Assembly (NCBI GenBank): GCA_036377675.1 | Contig: DASUXY010000009.1 | Coordinates: forward strand, 1 to 31,700 | Reading direction: 5' to 3' | Source of the DNA: DASUXY01 sp036377675 | GTDB taxonomy: Bacteria; Bacillota; Bacilli; Bacillales; Amphibacillaceae | DNA length: 31,700 nt | Shown: positions 8,389 to 15,101 of the stretch, in pieces | How the letters are laid out: every line of letters begins with the position of its first letter | Numbering within the stretch: position 1 is the first letter of the stretch | Notes under the pieces: model-generated | Told to the model about the DNA's origin: nothing | The model's database searches: none | Seen by the model: only the letters and a program-made list of their open reading frames with translations | Translations under genes and position numbers: made by a program

Positions 8389-8697
8389 AATGACACAACT
8401 GGGGATTATTGCCGATGTCGATTGTGCATATTTGCGACTTTAAAGAGAGAGTAGGTATTTACCTTCCATTGCATCTATACCCTTCGATTACTATAAACAT
8501 CGTAAGGGCATTGGCAGTTCTTTTGAATTCCTCTTACAGGACAAGCAAATGAAGTTGTGTTTATTTCGTGAAGAGTAATCTTAATACTTATGATTTGTAG
8601 AAGCAAGCACTTTTCTCCTTAGATAATCTGGATAAAATTTTACTGAGCAAAGTGAACACATGTAAAAATCATCGTAAGAAAGTGAGGCTTCATTCAA
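8389..8697 (+). other. Long leader or small-RNA region between the sigma-G-type promoter and spoVT
   Basis: No gene of normal size lies here. Three things are visible. First, a possible 45-codon frame at 8415-8552 (starts MSIVHICDFK), with only GGGG as a distant ribosome-binding site; I do not recognise it. Second, a hairpin at 8480-8508, where CCCTTCGAT pairs with ATCG and AAGGG around one bulged T. Third, AATCATCGT at 8667-8675, an exact second copy of the 9-mer at 8346-8354, just before the spoVT ribosome-binding site. Whether this is leader, small RNA or small gene cannot be decided by eye. Confidence 0.3.
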
Positions 8698-9234
8698 ATG
8701 AAGGCAACAGGAATTGTACGACGCATAGATGATTTAGGAAGGGTAGTGATCCCGAAGGAAATTAGAAGGACATTACGCATTCGAGAAGGAGATCCACTAG
8801 AGATTTTTATTGATCGTGCCGGAGAAGTTATTTTAAAGAAATACTCACCGATTAATGAATTGGGGAAATTTGCAACTGAGTATGCAGAAGCTTTGTTTGA
8901 TTCTTTGCAAAATCCAGTGTTAATTTGTGATCGTGATGAGACGATAGCGATTGCTGGAGAGTCTAAAAAAGAATATTTAAATAAAGATATTGGCATGGAA
9001 GTCGAAAAGGCAATTGAAAATCGGACATTAGTCCTTGAAGACACACCGCATACATTAGAAATTGTGCAAGGCAAAGAGGAAGAAGTACATTCATTTTGTA
9101 TTAGCCCGATTATTGCGAATGGAGATCCTATCGGCTGTGTAATGATTTTTTCTAAAGATGGGGAAAAGCTTGGTGAAGTGGAGGAAAAAACGATTCAAAC
9201 AGCTGCAAGTTTTTTAGGTAAACAAATGGAATAA
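8698..9234 (+). CDS. spoVT: Stage V sporulation transcriptional regulator SpoVT
   Basis: SpoVT is a forespore regulator that raises or lowers many sigma-G genes. Residues 1-52 form the AbrB-type swapped-hairpin DNA-binding domain: MKATGIVRRIDDLGRVVIPK, then EIRRTLRIREGDPLEIFID. A GAF domain fills about residues 55-178, with the core LICDRDETIAIAG and the family-typical ending AASFLGKQME. The length of 178 residues is standard. The ribosome-binding site AGTGAGG lies 11 bp before the ATG. The gene stands alone, between the long leader described above and a strong terminator, which fits late, compartment-specific expression. Confidence 0.98.
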   Translation: MKATGIVRRIDDLGRVVIPKEIRRTLRIREGDPLEIFIDRAGEVILKKYSPINELGKFATEYAEALFDSLQNPVLICDRDETIAIAGESKKEYLNKDIGMEVEKAIENRTLVLEDTPHTLEIVQGKEEEVHSFCISPIIANGDPIGCVMIFSKDGEKLGEVEEKTIQTAASFLGKQME

Positions 9235-9251
9235 CGAATGATAATTAACAC

Positions 9252-9300
9252 GAAAAAAGGGTGAAGAACGGAGACGAGCTCTGTTTCTTTGCCTTTTTTC
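9252..9300 (+). terminator. Terminator after spoVT
   Basis: GAAAAAAGG at 9252-9260 pairs with CCTTTTTTC at 9292-9300. Inside, AGAACGGAG and CTCTGTTTCT pair imperfectly. The A-rich left arm and T-rich right arm mean it could work on either strand. Confidence 0.65.
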
Positions 9301-9377
9301 ATTGTTCATAACGTTTGAATGATGGACACATGAAGTATACTTGCGCAATGCTTGCCCATTTTAATGATTTTTCTTTG

Positions 9378-9386
9378 TGCTATAAT
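9378..9386 (+). promoter_or_regulatory. Extended minus-10 promoter of the yabM-yabN-rqcP unit
   Basis: TGC directly followed by TATAAT at 9381-9386, an extended minus-10 of sigma-A type. No good minus-35 is visible at 16-18 bp. The start would be near 9393, about 28 nt before yabM. Confidence 0.55.
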
Positions 9387-9420
9387 GAACATAAATTTTC
9401 AAGTGTGAAAGGCGTTTTTC

Positions 9421-11010
9421 ATGGCTGGGGATCGAACAAACAAATTGTTTAAAGGTGCATTAATTCTCACGTTTGCAGGAGTTTTAAGTAAAATATTAAG
9501 TGCAGGTTACCGCATCCCGTTACAAAATTTAACAGGCGATGTAGGTTTTTACATATACCAACAAGTTTACCCCATTGTCGGTATGGCTACTGTATTAGCG
9601 TTGTATGGCTTTCCATCGGCGATTTCAAAACTAGTTGGTGATTTAAAAGGAGAAGGAAAAGAAGTTTCTTTTCCGAGTTTTTATGTCCCGATTTTCTTTA
9701 TTTTGCTAAGTGTGAATGGCATTTTTTTTCTCGTTCTCTTTTTAAATGCGTACAAATTCGCAGCTTGGATCGGTGATTCCCATTTAATTGCAAGTTATAA
9801 AATGGCATCATTTATTTTTTTATTCATTCCTTTTGTGGCGCTGTTGCGTGGCGTTTTTCAAGGGAATCATGATATGCAACCGACTGCTTATTCGCAGATT
9901 GGTGAACAGCTCGTACGTGTTTCCATCATAATTCTCGTTGCTGTCTGCATCGGACGTGGACATGGAGAGCTTTATCAGATTGGTCAAGTGGCCAGTGTGG
10001 CAGCGATGGCTGGCTTATTCGTTGCTTTCTGTATATTAGCGATTTATTTTATGAAAAAAAAGCCCATTCACCTCCATACATATCGTATTCCATGGAGAGA
10101 TTATGTTAAAGCGATTGTTATGTTTGGAGTTGTTGCATCGCTCAATCATATGATTTTACTCATTATCCAGCTTGCAGATGTGTTTACATTATTGCCAAGC
10201 TTATTGGAATATGGATTTACTCAAATGCGAGCGATGCAAGCGAAAGGGGTTTTTGATCGGGGTCAGCCACTCATTCAACTCGGAGCAGTACTTGGTTCCT
10301 CATTTTCTTTAGCACTCATTCCAAATCTTTCAAAACATAAGTGGCTCACACAACCTACAGTCGTGTATCAGCAGATTGAAAGTGGACTCAAGCTTAGTTT
10401 TTATGTAGCCTTCGGAGCGATGGTAGGACTCATTATGATTTTTCCGGAGACCAATTTATTATTGTTTACTGATCAGCAAGGAACGACGAGTTTACGTATT
10501 TTAGCAGTGGCTGTTTTACTCAGTTCTTTAGGAATTACGACGGTTTCAATTTTACAGGGGTTAGGGTTTTTGAAGCGAACAGCTCTTTTTATTGGAGGTG
10601 CTTTTATTATAAAGTGGCTGTTGAACCTTTTATTCGTTCCTTTGTGGGGAATTACCGGCAGTGCTTTGGCCACAGTGTTAAGCTTGTTTAGTTTATGTGT
10701 CATCACGTATGTTGAGTTGAAGCGGAAAGTACCGCAATTGGTATTGTTTAAAAAAATCAATTGGCGCGCTATCTTAGTTGCAAGTGGTGGAATGGTTTTG
10801 TTCATCGTGTTCGTTCAGATGATTTTTCCCGATGCGTTATTTGTTTCACGAGGACGTTTATTCATTCGTGTTTGTTTGATTGTACTAACAGGTGCAACTG
10901 TGTATCTATTTTTGTTAATACGTTTACAAGCATTTACAGAGCGAGAGTTGAACATGTTCCCGTATGCCGATTTGTTCATCCGAATTGCTCGAGGAGGAAA
11001 TAGAAAATGA
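9421..11010 (+). CDS. yabM: YabM, MVF-type polysaccharide/lipid flippase family protein (SpoVB-like)
   Basis: A membrane protein of 529 residues belonging to the polysaccharide transporter (PST/MOP superfamily) group that includes SpoVB and lipid II flippases. Family markers are the N-terminal GALILTFAGVLSKILSAGYR, the following LQNLTGDVGFYIYQQVYP, and ALLRGVFQGNHDMQPTAYSQ near residue 140. Hydrophobic segments recur along the whole length, consistent with about 14 membrane helices. The probable role is export of a wall or lipid-linked sugar precursor across the plasma membrane, but the substrate is not shown by the sequence. The ATG follows GAAAGG. Its last 4 bases overlap the start of yabN (ATGA), so the two are translationally coupled. 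Confidence 0.93.
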   Translation: MAGDRTNKLFKGALILTFAGVLSKILSAGYRIPLQNLTGDVGFYIYQQVYPIVGMATVLALYGFPSAISKLVGDLKGEGKEVSFPSFYVPIFFILLSVNGIFFLVLFLNAYKFAAWIGDSHLIASYKMASFIFLFIPFVALLRGVFQGNHDMQPTAYSQIGEQLVRVSIIILVAVCIGRGHGELYQIGQVASVAAMAGLFVAFCILAIYFMKKKPIHLHTYRIPWRDYVKAIVMFGVVASLNHMILLIIQLADVFTLLPSLLEYGFTQMRAMQAKGVFDRGQPLIQLGAVLGSSFSLALIPNLSKHKWLTQPTVVYQQIESGLKLSFYVAFGAMVGLIMIFPETNLLLFTDQQGTTSLRILAVAVLLSSLGITTVSILQGLGFLKRTALFIGGAFIIKWLLNLLFVPLWGITGSALATVLSLFSLCVITYVELKRKVPQLVLFKKINWRAILVASGGMVLFIVFVQMIFPDALFVSRGRLFIRVCLIVLTGATVYLFLLIRLQAFTERELNMFPYADLFIRIARGGNRK

Positions 11011-12458
11011 AGCAAACAATTGAAGTTATCGGGCTTGGAGCTGGAGGAATCGACCAACTTTCTCTAGGAATTTATAAAAAACTACTTCAAGCAAAAGTGC
11101 CTATTTATGTACGAACGAGTGTCCATCCTGTTGTGCAATCTCTTCAAAAAGAGGGGATACAATTAGAGTCCTTTGATGATTTGTATGAACAGGAGGAGCA
11201 ATTTTCAGCAGTATATGAAAAAATTGCTAACGATTTAATAGACAAAGCAAAGGAACAATCGTTAATCTATTGTGTACCTGGTCATCCGATGTTAGCTGAA
11301 AAGACGGTTCAGTTATTATTGGATCAAAAGGATGTTGACGTCAGCATTGTAGGAGGTCACAGTTATTTAGATGCGTTGTTTACATCTCTACAAATTGATC
11401 CAATCGATGGGTTTCAATTTGTTGACGGTATGAGTTTTGACCGACGGACGTTGAACTATCGCCAGCATATTATTTTTTGTCAAGTGTATGATCCTTTCAT
11501 TGCTTCAAATGTTAAATTGGAATTGTTAGAAGATTTGCCTGCTGATTATGAAGTGACGATTATTGATGCGGCTGGTAGTCCTGAGGAAAAAGTATTGACA
11601 GTACCTTTGGAACAGTTAGATCGTACGGTAGGAGTGAGCAATTTAACGAGCGTATATGTTCCACCGGTACCGAGCGATTTACTGAACCATACTTTTAATC
11701 GTCTGAAGGAAGTCATTGCGACGTTACGAGGTCCTGATGGCTGTCCATGGGATCGTAAACAGACGCACGAAACATTAAGACCGTATGCGGTTGAAGAAGT
11801 CTATGAATTGATTACGGCAATTGATCAAAAAGATGATGAAGGAATCATTGAAGAATTAGGAGATGTTTTACTTCAAGTGATGCTCCATGCTCAAATTGGT
11901 GAGGATCATGATTATTTTACGATTGATGATGTCATCCAATCCATTACAAATAAAATGATTCGTCGCCATCCCCATGTGTTCGGGCAAACGTCGATTCAGA
12001 CTGTAGAAGAACTGCATGAGAATTGGGAAGCATTGAAACAGATGGAAAAAGGAAAGACTGAGCGCCAGTCCATTTTAGATGGAGTTTCACCGTCACTCCC
12101 ATCTCTAGCGAAAGCATTTCAGTTACAAAAAAAGGCGGCAACAGTAGGATTCGATTGGGATGATGTCCATGACATATGGGCTAAACTTGATGAGGAGATT
12201 CAAGAAGTAAAAGAGGCTCTTCAACATGGAGAAATGACTGATGCTGAGGAAGAGTTTGGGGATGTCCTATTTGTTTTAGCGAACTTGACAAGGTATTATA
12301 AAATTAATCCAGAAATCGCACTGAACCGAGCGAATGAGAAATTTATCCATCGTTTTTCTTATATTGAAAAGCGATTACAACAATTAGAAAAAGACATCCA
12401 TAACACTCCTCTAGAAGAGATGGATGATTATTGGAATGAAGCAAAAAGGAAAGAGTGA
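11007..12458 (+). CDS. yabN: YabN, fused tetrapyrrole-methylase-like / MazG nucleotide pyrophosphohydrolase
   Basis: Two domains are fused. Residues 1 to about 220 resemble S-adenosylmethionine-dependent tetrapyrrole methylases, with VIGLGAGGIDQLSLG and CVPGHPMLAEKTV. From about 230 the MazG part holds two repeats. The first has GCPWDRKQTHETLRPY, EEVYE and ELGDVLLQV, giving the EExxE and ExxD metal-binding pattern. The second has EEIQE and EEFGDVLFVLANLTRY. MazG enzymes hydrolyse NTPs or dNTPs to NMPs and pyrophosphate, a house-cleaning role; the job of the methylase-like half is unknown. The 483-residue fusion is the normal form in Bacillus. It overlaps yabM by 4 bp and rqcP by 1 bp. Confidence 0.95.
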   Translation: MKQTIEVIGLGAGGIDQLSLGIYKKLLQAKVPIYVRTSVHPVVQSLQKEGIQLESFDDLYEQEEQFSAVYEKIANDLIDKAKEQSLIYCVPGHPMLAEKTVQLLLDQKDVDVSIVGGHSYLDALFTSLQIDPIDGFQFVDGMSFDRRTLNYRQHIIFCQVYDPFIASNVKLELLEDLPADYEVTIIDAAGSPEEKVLTVPLEQLDRTVGVSNLTSVYVPPVPSDLLNHTFNRLKEVIATLRGPDGCPWDRKQTHETLRPYAVEEVYELITAIDQKDDEGIIEELGDVLLQVMLHAQIGEDHDYFTIDDVIQSITNKMIRRHPHVFGQTSIQTVEELHENWEALKQMEKGKTERQSILDGVSPSLPSLAKAFQLQKKAATVGFDWDDVHDIWAKLDEEIQEVKEALQHGEMTDAEEEFGDVLFVLANLTRYYKINPEIALNRANEKFIHRFSYIEKRLQQLEKDIHNTPLEEMDDYWNEAKRKE

Positions 12459-12724
12459 TGAGATTGCGTTTAGATAAATTTTTGAAAGTTTCTCGATTGA
12501 TTAGACGGCGAACGTTGGCAAAAGACGTTGCTGATCAAGGGCGAGTTGCTGTCAATGGAAAGAAAGCAAAGGCTGGAACGAAGGTTTCTGTTGGTGACGA
12601 AATAGCTATTCAGTTTGGTCAAAAACTCGTCACCGTGCAAGTTCTTTCATTAAGTGAAGTTGTTAAAAAAGGTGATGCTAAAACGCTTTATAAAGTTCTC
12701 AAGGAAGAACGAGTAAATTCATAA
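12458..12724 (+). CDS. rqcP: RqcP (YabO), S4-domain ribosome quality-control factor
   Basis: An 88-residue protein that is almost entirely one S4 RNA-binding domain: MRLRLDKFLKVSRLIRRRTL, then AKDVADQGRVAVNGKKAK, GTKVSVGDEI and FGQKLVTVQV. In B. subtilis RqcP works with RqcH on the 50S subunit to add alanine tails to stalled nascent chains. The ATG at 12458 is preferred because GGA at 12448-12450 lies 7 bp away; GTG 12455 and TTG 12464 are other in-frame starts, and TTG 12464 would give the shorter MRLDKFLK form. It overlaps the yabN stop by one base (TGATG), so expression is coupled to yabM-yabN. Confidence 0.93.
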   Translation: MRLRLDKFLKVSRLIRRRTLAKDVADQGRVAVNGKKAKAGTKVSVGDEIAIQFGQKLVTVQVLSLSEVVKKGDAKTLYKVLKEERVNS

Positions 12725-12731
12725 AAAAAAG

Positions 12732-12760
12732 TTCTATACTTGTCCACGTCGTCATAATGT
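12732..12760 (+). promoter_or_regulatory. Possible sigma-E-type promoter of yabP-yabQ
   Basis: CATAATGT (12753-12760) resembles the sigma-E minus-10 CATAnnnT. TTCTATA (12732-12738) at 14 bp is a partial minus-35 match. The start would be near 12767, leaving about 17 nt before the yabP ATG with its AAGGGGG ribosome-binding site. yabP and yabQ are mother-cell sigma-E genes in B. subtilis, which supports a modest sequence match. Confidence 0.4.
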
Positions 12761-12785
12761 AATAGTGATAAGGGGGACAAGTATA
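12735..12785 (+). promoter_or_regulatory. 11-bp inverted repeat covering the yabP ribosome-binding site and start
   Basis: TATACTTGTCC (12735-12745) is the exact reverse complement of GGACAAGTATA (12775-12785). The right arm takes in the last two G of the AAGGGGG ribosome-binding site and the A of the start codon. The left arm lies upstream of the expected sigma-E transcript start, so the hairpin (29-nt loop) could form only in read-through mRNA from rqcP. This would hold back yabP translation outside sporulation. It could instead be a DNA operator. Confidence 0.5.
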
Positions 12786-13084
12786 TGAATTACTATTCTA
12801 GAGAACATTCGAAGCAAGTCCAAAAAGACCACCAATTACGAATTAATAACCGTAAACTGTTGGAAATTACAGGTGTTCGGGAAGTCGATAGTTTTGATAA
12901 TGAAGAATTTTTATTGGAAACGGTTATGGGCTATTTAATTGTTCGCGGACAAAATTTACAATTGAAAAATTTAGATGTCGGTGAAGGCATCGTTTCGATT
13001 AAGGGTCGAATATATGAAGTTTCTTATGTTGATGAACACCAGCAGGAGAAAGCTAAAGGGTTTTTTAGCAAGCTCTTCAGATGA
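12785..13084 (+). CDS. yabP: Sporulation protein YabP
   Basis: A 99-residue protein of the YabP/YqfC family, which is found in endospore formers and needed for proper spore development. Family-like segments are HQLRINNRKLLEITGVREVD, the FDNEEFLLETVMGYLIVRG stretch, and LNLD-type ending LKNLDVGEGIVSIKG followed by VSYVD. No signal peptide or membrane segment is visible, so it is probably cytoplasmic in the mother cell. The ATG follows AAGGGGG. The stop overlaps the yabQ start by 4 bp (ATGA), so the two are translated as a pair. The inverted repeat over its start region is described separately. Confidence 0.93.
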   Translation: MNYYSREHSKQVQKDHQLRINNRKLLEITGVREVDSFDNEEFLLETVMGYLIVRGQNLQLKNLDVGEGIVSIKGRIYEVSYVDEHQQEKAKGFFSKLFR

Positions 13085-13680
13085 CTCTAAATGTGCAGTT
13101 TCTTACGATGCTATCTATGATTGCGGGTGGGTTTTATGTAGGCATCGTTTTGGATACATTTAGACGTTTGACAAAGTGTTGGAAACATCGTTTCATCCTT
13201 TTATCTGTTATGGAAGTTTGTTTCTGGTTACTCCAAACGTTTATATTGTTTTATATTTTGTTTTTAGTTAATGGAGGGGAATTACGAGCTTACGTATTTA
13301 TCGCCTGTTTATTCGGATTTGCTACGTATCAAGCTGTCGCTAAAAAATGGTATCAGCAATTTTTGGAACACATGTTATCGATGATTGTTGCGGTGTATCG
13401 TTTTATTGCGCATGTTAATCGGGTCTTAATTGTACTTCCGATTAAATATATATGCCGGTTTGTTCTGACATGTTTAATCTTCTGTCTGCAGATCATAACA
13501 TTCATCGTTGGATTCGCATTAAAAATCGTTTTTTTACCACTTGTCTGGCTGTTAAAGATGATGTATGTTTTGCTTCCGCAACGTATCCAACATAATATTC
13601 ACAAATTAGAAGGGTTTTATAGTACAATAGAGAATATATATGTGAGATGTAGGAAATTTATGACGTTCAAGAGGAGGTAG
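13081..13680 (+). CDS. yabQ: Spore cortex membrane protein YabQ
   Basis: A 199-residue membrane protein. Hydrophobic stretches lie near residues 5-22 (TMLSMIAGGFYVGIVLD), 38-62 (LLSVMEVCFWLLQTFILFYI and onwards), 70-85, and two or three between 120 and 165, so several membrane helices are likely. In B. subtilis YabQ sits in the outer forespore membrane and is required for the cortex. The family core DTFRRLTKCWKHR is present after the first helix. It shares 4 bp with yabP and stops 8 bp before divIC. A possible promoter for divIC lies inside its 3' end. Identification rests on the family pattern and the position between yabP and divIC. Confidence 0.92.
   Translation: MTLNVQFLTMLSMIAGGFYVGIVLDTFRRLTKCWKHRFILLSVMEVCFWLLQTFILFYILFLVNGGELRAYVFIACLFGFATYQAVAKKWYQQFLEHMLSMIVAVYRFIAHVNRVLIVLPIKYICRFVLTCLIFCLQIITFIVGFALKIVFLPLVWLLKMMYVLLPQRIQHNIHKLEGFYSTIENIYVRCRKFMTFKRR
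13598..13628 (+). promoter_or_regulatory. Possible promoter for divIC inside yabQ
   Basis: TTCACA (13598-13603) and TACAAT (13623-13628) each match sigma-A boxes at 5 of 6 bases, but the 19-bp spacer is longer than ideal. A vegetative promoter is expected because divIC is needed in growing cells while yabPQ is sporulation-specific. It is a weak call. Confidence 0.33.
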
Positions 13681-13688
13681 TAGCTACA

Positions 13689-14072
13689 ATGTCACAACCA
13701 TCGAAACGGTCGATTGCAAGATTAAACTCACCATATATGCAACGATACGATACCTACATGGAAAGACAAAAAGAGAAAAAAAAGCGCCTAATTCGTCGGT
13801 TAGTGTTGTTTTCATTAATTGTTACGATTGTGATTGGTAGTATGGCTACATACCATATGAAACAACGTTCTCTTCATGCAGAAAAAGCGAAACAATATGA
13901 ACAGTTGGAAGAACGGATGGCATCATTAAAAAAACAAGAGGATCAGTTGAAAGAAGAAATCAGATTGTTAAATAATGATGAGTATATATTAGAAATCGCA
14001 CGAACAAATTATTTTTTTTCTAAAGAAGGGGAATTAATCTTTAAAGTCCCACATAATGACCCCTCTTATTGA
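13689..14072 (+). CDS. divIC: Cell-division protein DivIC (FtsB-like)
   Basis: DivIC is a bitopic division protein that forms a complex with FtsL and DivIB at the septum. The 127-residue protein has a basic cytoplasmic N-terminus (about residues 1-37), one membrane helix (about 38-55, LVLFSLIVTIVIGSMATYH), then a coiled coil from about 60 to 100 rich in E, K, Q and L (EQLEERMASLKKQEDQLKEE), and the conserved end EYILEIARTNYFFSKEGELI. The length is normal for the family. GAGGAGG at 13671-13677 lies 11 bp before the ATG. The stop codon TGA is part of the minus-35 box of the yabR promoter. Confidence 0.96.
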   Translation: MSQPSKRSIARLNSPYMQRYDTYMERQKEKKKRLIRRLVLFSLIVTIVIGSMATYHMKQRSLHAEKAKQYEQLEERMASLKKQEDQLKEEIRLLNNDEYILEIARTNYFFSKEGELIFKVPHNDPSY

Positions 14073-14098
14073 CACGGTTTCATAACCTTCGCTATAAT
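14069..14098 (+). promoter_or_regulatory. Sigma-A promoter of yabR
   Basis: TTGACA (14069-14074), 18 bp, TATAAT (14093-14098): both boxes are exact consensus. The minus-35 contains the divIC stop codon. The start would be near 14105, about 42 nt before the yabR ATG. It should be strong. Confidence 0.8.
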
Positions 14099-14146
14099 AT
14101 AGTAGAGAGTAGTTTTTTAAAAATTCTAAGGAGGAGCATTTTTTTT

Positions 14147-14527
14147 ATGTCAATTGAAGTAGGCAGCAAGCTAGAAGGAAAGGTAACTGGGATTACTAAT
14201 TTTGGAGCATTCGTAGAACTTAAAGAAGGAACTACCGGTCTTGTCCATATTAGTGAAGTTGCCGATAAATTTGTTAAAGACATTAATGATTATTTAAGCA
14301 TTGGCGAAACTGTCAAAGTAAAGGTTATTAATGTTGAAAAAGATGGTAAAATTGGTTTATCCATTAAAAAGGCAAAGGATCGACGACGCCAACAGTCAGA
14401 AAGGGAGCGAAATGAATCATTTGAAGCAAAAATGAATCGCTTTCTTAGAGATTCAGAAGACCGTCTCGCCTCTTTAAAGAAGCACACGGAATCTAGACGC
14501 GGAGGTCGAGGTGCTAAAAGGGGATAG
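14147..14527 (+). CDS. yabR: YabR, S1-domain RNA-binding protein
   Basis: A 126-residue protein with one S1 domain at about residues 3-75: VGSKLEGKVTGITNFGAFVE, GTTGLVHISEVA, VKVKVINVEKDGKIGLSIKK. The rest is a charged tail rich in R, E and K ending in RGGRGAKRG, which probably adds RNA affinity. Related proteins associate with ribosomes (YabR and YugI in B. subtilis). The ATG at 14147 is chosen because AAGGAGGAG (14129-14137) precedes it; a longer frame from 14069 would start inside the divIC end and the promoter. It has its own consensus promoter and its own terminator, so it is monocistronic and probably well expressed. Confidence 0.93.
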   Translation: MSIEVGSKLEGKVTGITNFGAFVELKEGTTGLVHISEVADKFVKDINDYLSIGETVKVKVINVEKDGKIGLSIKKAKDRRRQQSERERNESFEAKMNRFLRDSEDRLASLKKHTESRRGGRGAKRG

Positions 14528-14594
14528 CTATTGCTGTCTATAATGGAATGCTCTATGGATAGTCACGTGAACATGTCATTTGGTAATCGTAATC

Positions 14595-14629
14595 AAACAG
14601 GTATCTTTATGAAAGGATACCTGTTTTTA
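14595..14629 (+). terminator. Rho-independent terminator of yabR
   Basis: AAACAGGTATC (14595-14605) pairs perfectly with GATACCTGTTT (14616-14626) over a 10-nt loop, and the T run continues to 14628. Confidence 0.92.
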
Positions 14630-14668
14630 TAGCTCGTTCATAAACAATCATTCATACCAACAGAGTAT

Positions 14669-14714
14669 AAAAAAAGCGTGTCGGAAAGATACTATCTTTC
14701 CCGACACGCTTTTT
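14669..14714 (-). terminator. Bidirectional terminator at the 3' end of tRNA-Met
   Basis: A long stem in which AAAAAGCGTGTCGG plus AAAGAT pairs with ATCTTT plus CCCGACACGCTTTTT, with one bulged base. It has A and T runs on both sides. On the minus strand it ends the tRNA-Met transcript 15 bp after the tRNA; on the + strand it backs up the yabR terminator. Confidence 0.9.
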
Positions 14715-14728
14715 AATTTGTTTATGGA

Positions 14729-14802
14729 TAGCGGCGGAGGGGATCGAACCCACGACCTCACGGGTATGAACCGTACGCTCTCGCCAGCTGAGCTACGCCG
14801 CC
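14729..14802 (-). tRNA. tRNA-Met (anticodon CAU), elongator type
   Basis: The minus strand folds as a 74-nt tRNA. The acceptor stem GGCGGCG pairs with CGCCGCT (G1-U72 wobble), the discriminator is A, the D stem is GCTC/GAGC, and the anticodon stem TACGG/CCGTG carries the loop TTCATAC with anticodon CAT. The variable loop is AGGTC and the T arm is GTGGG TTCGATC CCCTC. The CCA end is not encoded. The sequence matches the elongator Met tRNA of Bacillus as I recall it, not the initiator (no C1-A72 mismatch) nor the lysidine tRNA-Ile. The T stem has a U50-U64 mismatch. It is a single tRNA, transcribed against all neighbouring genes. Confidence 0.95.
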
Positions 14803-14822
14803 AAACAAATGCAACAAAATTA

Positions 14823-14851
14823 ATATTACATGAATTCCTAGTTTGTGTCAA
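14823..14851 (-). promoter_or_regulatory. Promoter of tRNA-Met (minus strand)
   Basis: On the minus strand TTGACA (14851-14846), 17 bp, TAATAT (14828-14823). It ends 20 bp before the first tRNA base. With the terminator at 14669-14714 this makes a complete one-gene transcription unit. Confidence 0.8.
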
Positions 14852-15010
14852 GAGGCTCCCTACCATTTTGTCTTTGAAAACGACCCATATAAAAGAGAAC
14901 GTTCACATGGATGATGGTCTATGTTGAAGGCTGCACATTTATTGAAAAATAGACAGAAGCGAACAGTAAATGGCAAGCGATGTAGAAAGGAACTTGTCCA
15001 TACAGAAAGG

Positions 15011-15075
15011 GGTCGAACGATTTTTTAGAAAGCTCTCTTGTTTTGACAAAAAAAGTACGACTGTTATGTTTTAAT
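15011..15075 (+). promoter_or_regulatory. Spo0A-activated sigma-A promoter of spoIIE
   Basis: TTGACA (15043-15048) and TTTAAT (15070-15075) are separated by 21 bp. This unusual spacing is known for the Spo0A-dependent spoIIE and spoIIG promoters of B. subtilis. Two 0A-box-like sites are present: GGTCGAA (15011-15017) and TTTGACAAA (15042-15050, reverse orientation), the latter overlapping the minus-35. Binding by Spo0A-P is inferred. Confidence 0.65.
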
Positions 15076-15101
15076 AGTTTTTAAAGAGGGAGTGATGGAA
15101 A

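Noticed and set aside
9333..9342. Palindrome AAGTATACTT before yabM
   Set aside because: A 10-bp palindrome is expected many times by chance in a window of this size, and it has no second copy nearby.
14718..14927. Plus-strand frame with a SGGGDRTHDL start
   Set aside because: It is the reverse complement of the tRNA-Met gene; this peptide is a well-known false product of antisense tRNA sequence.
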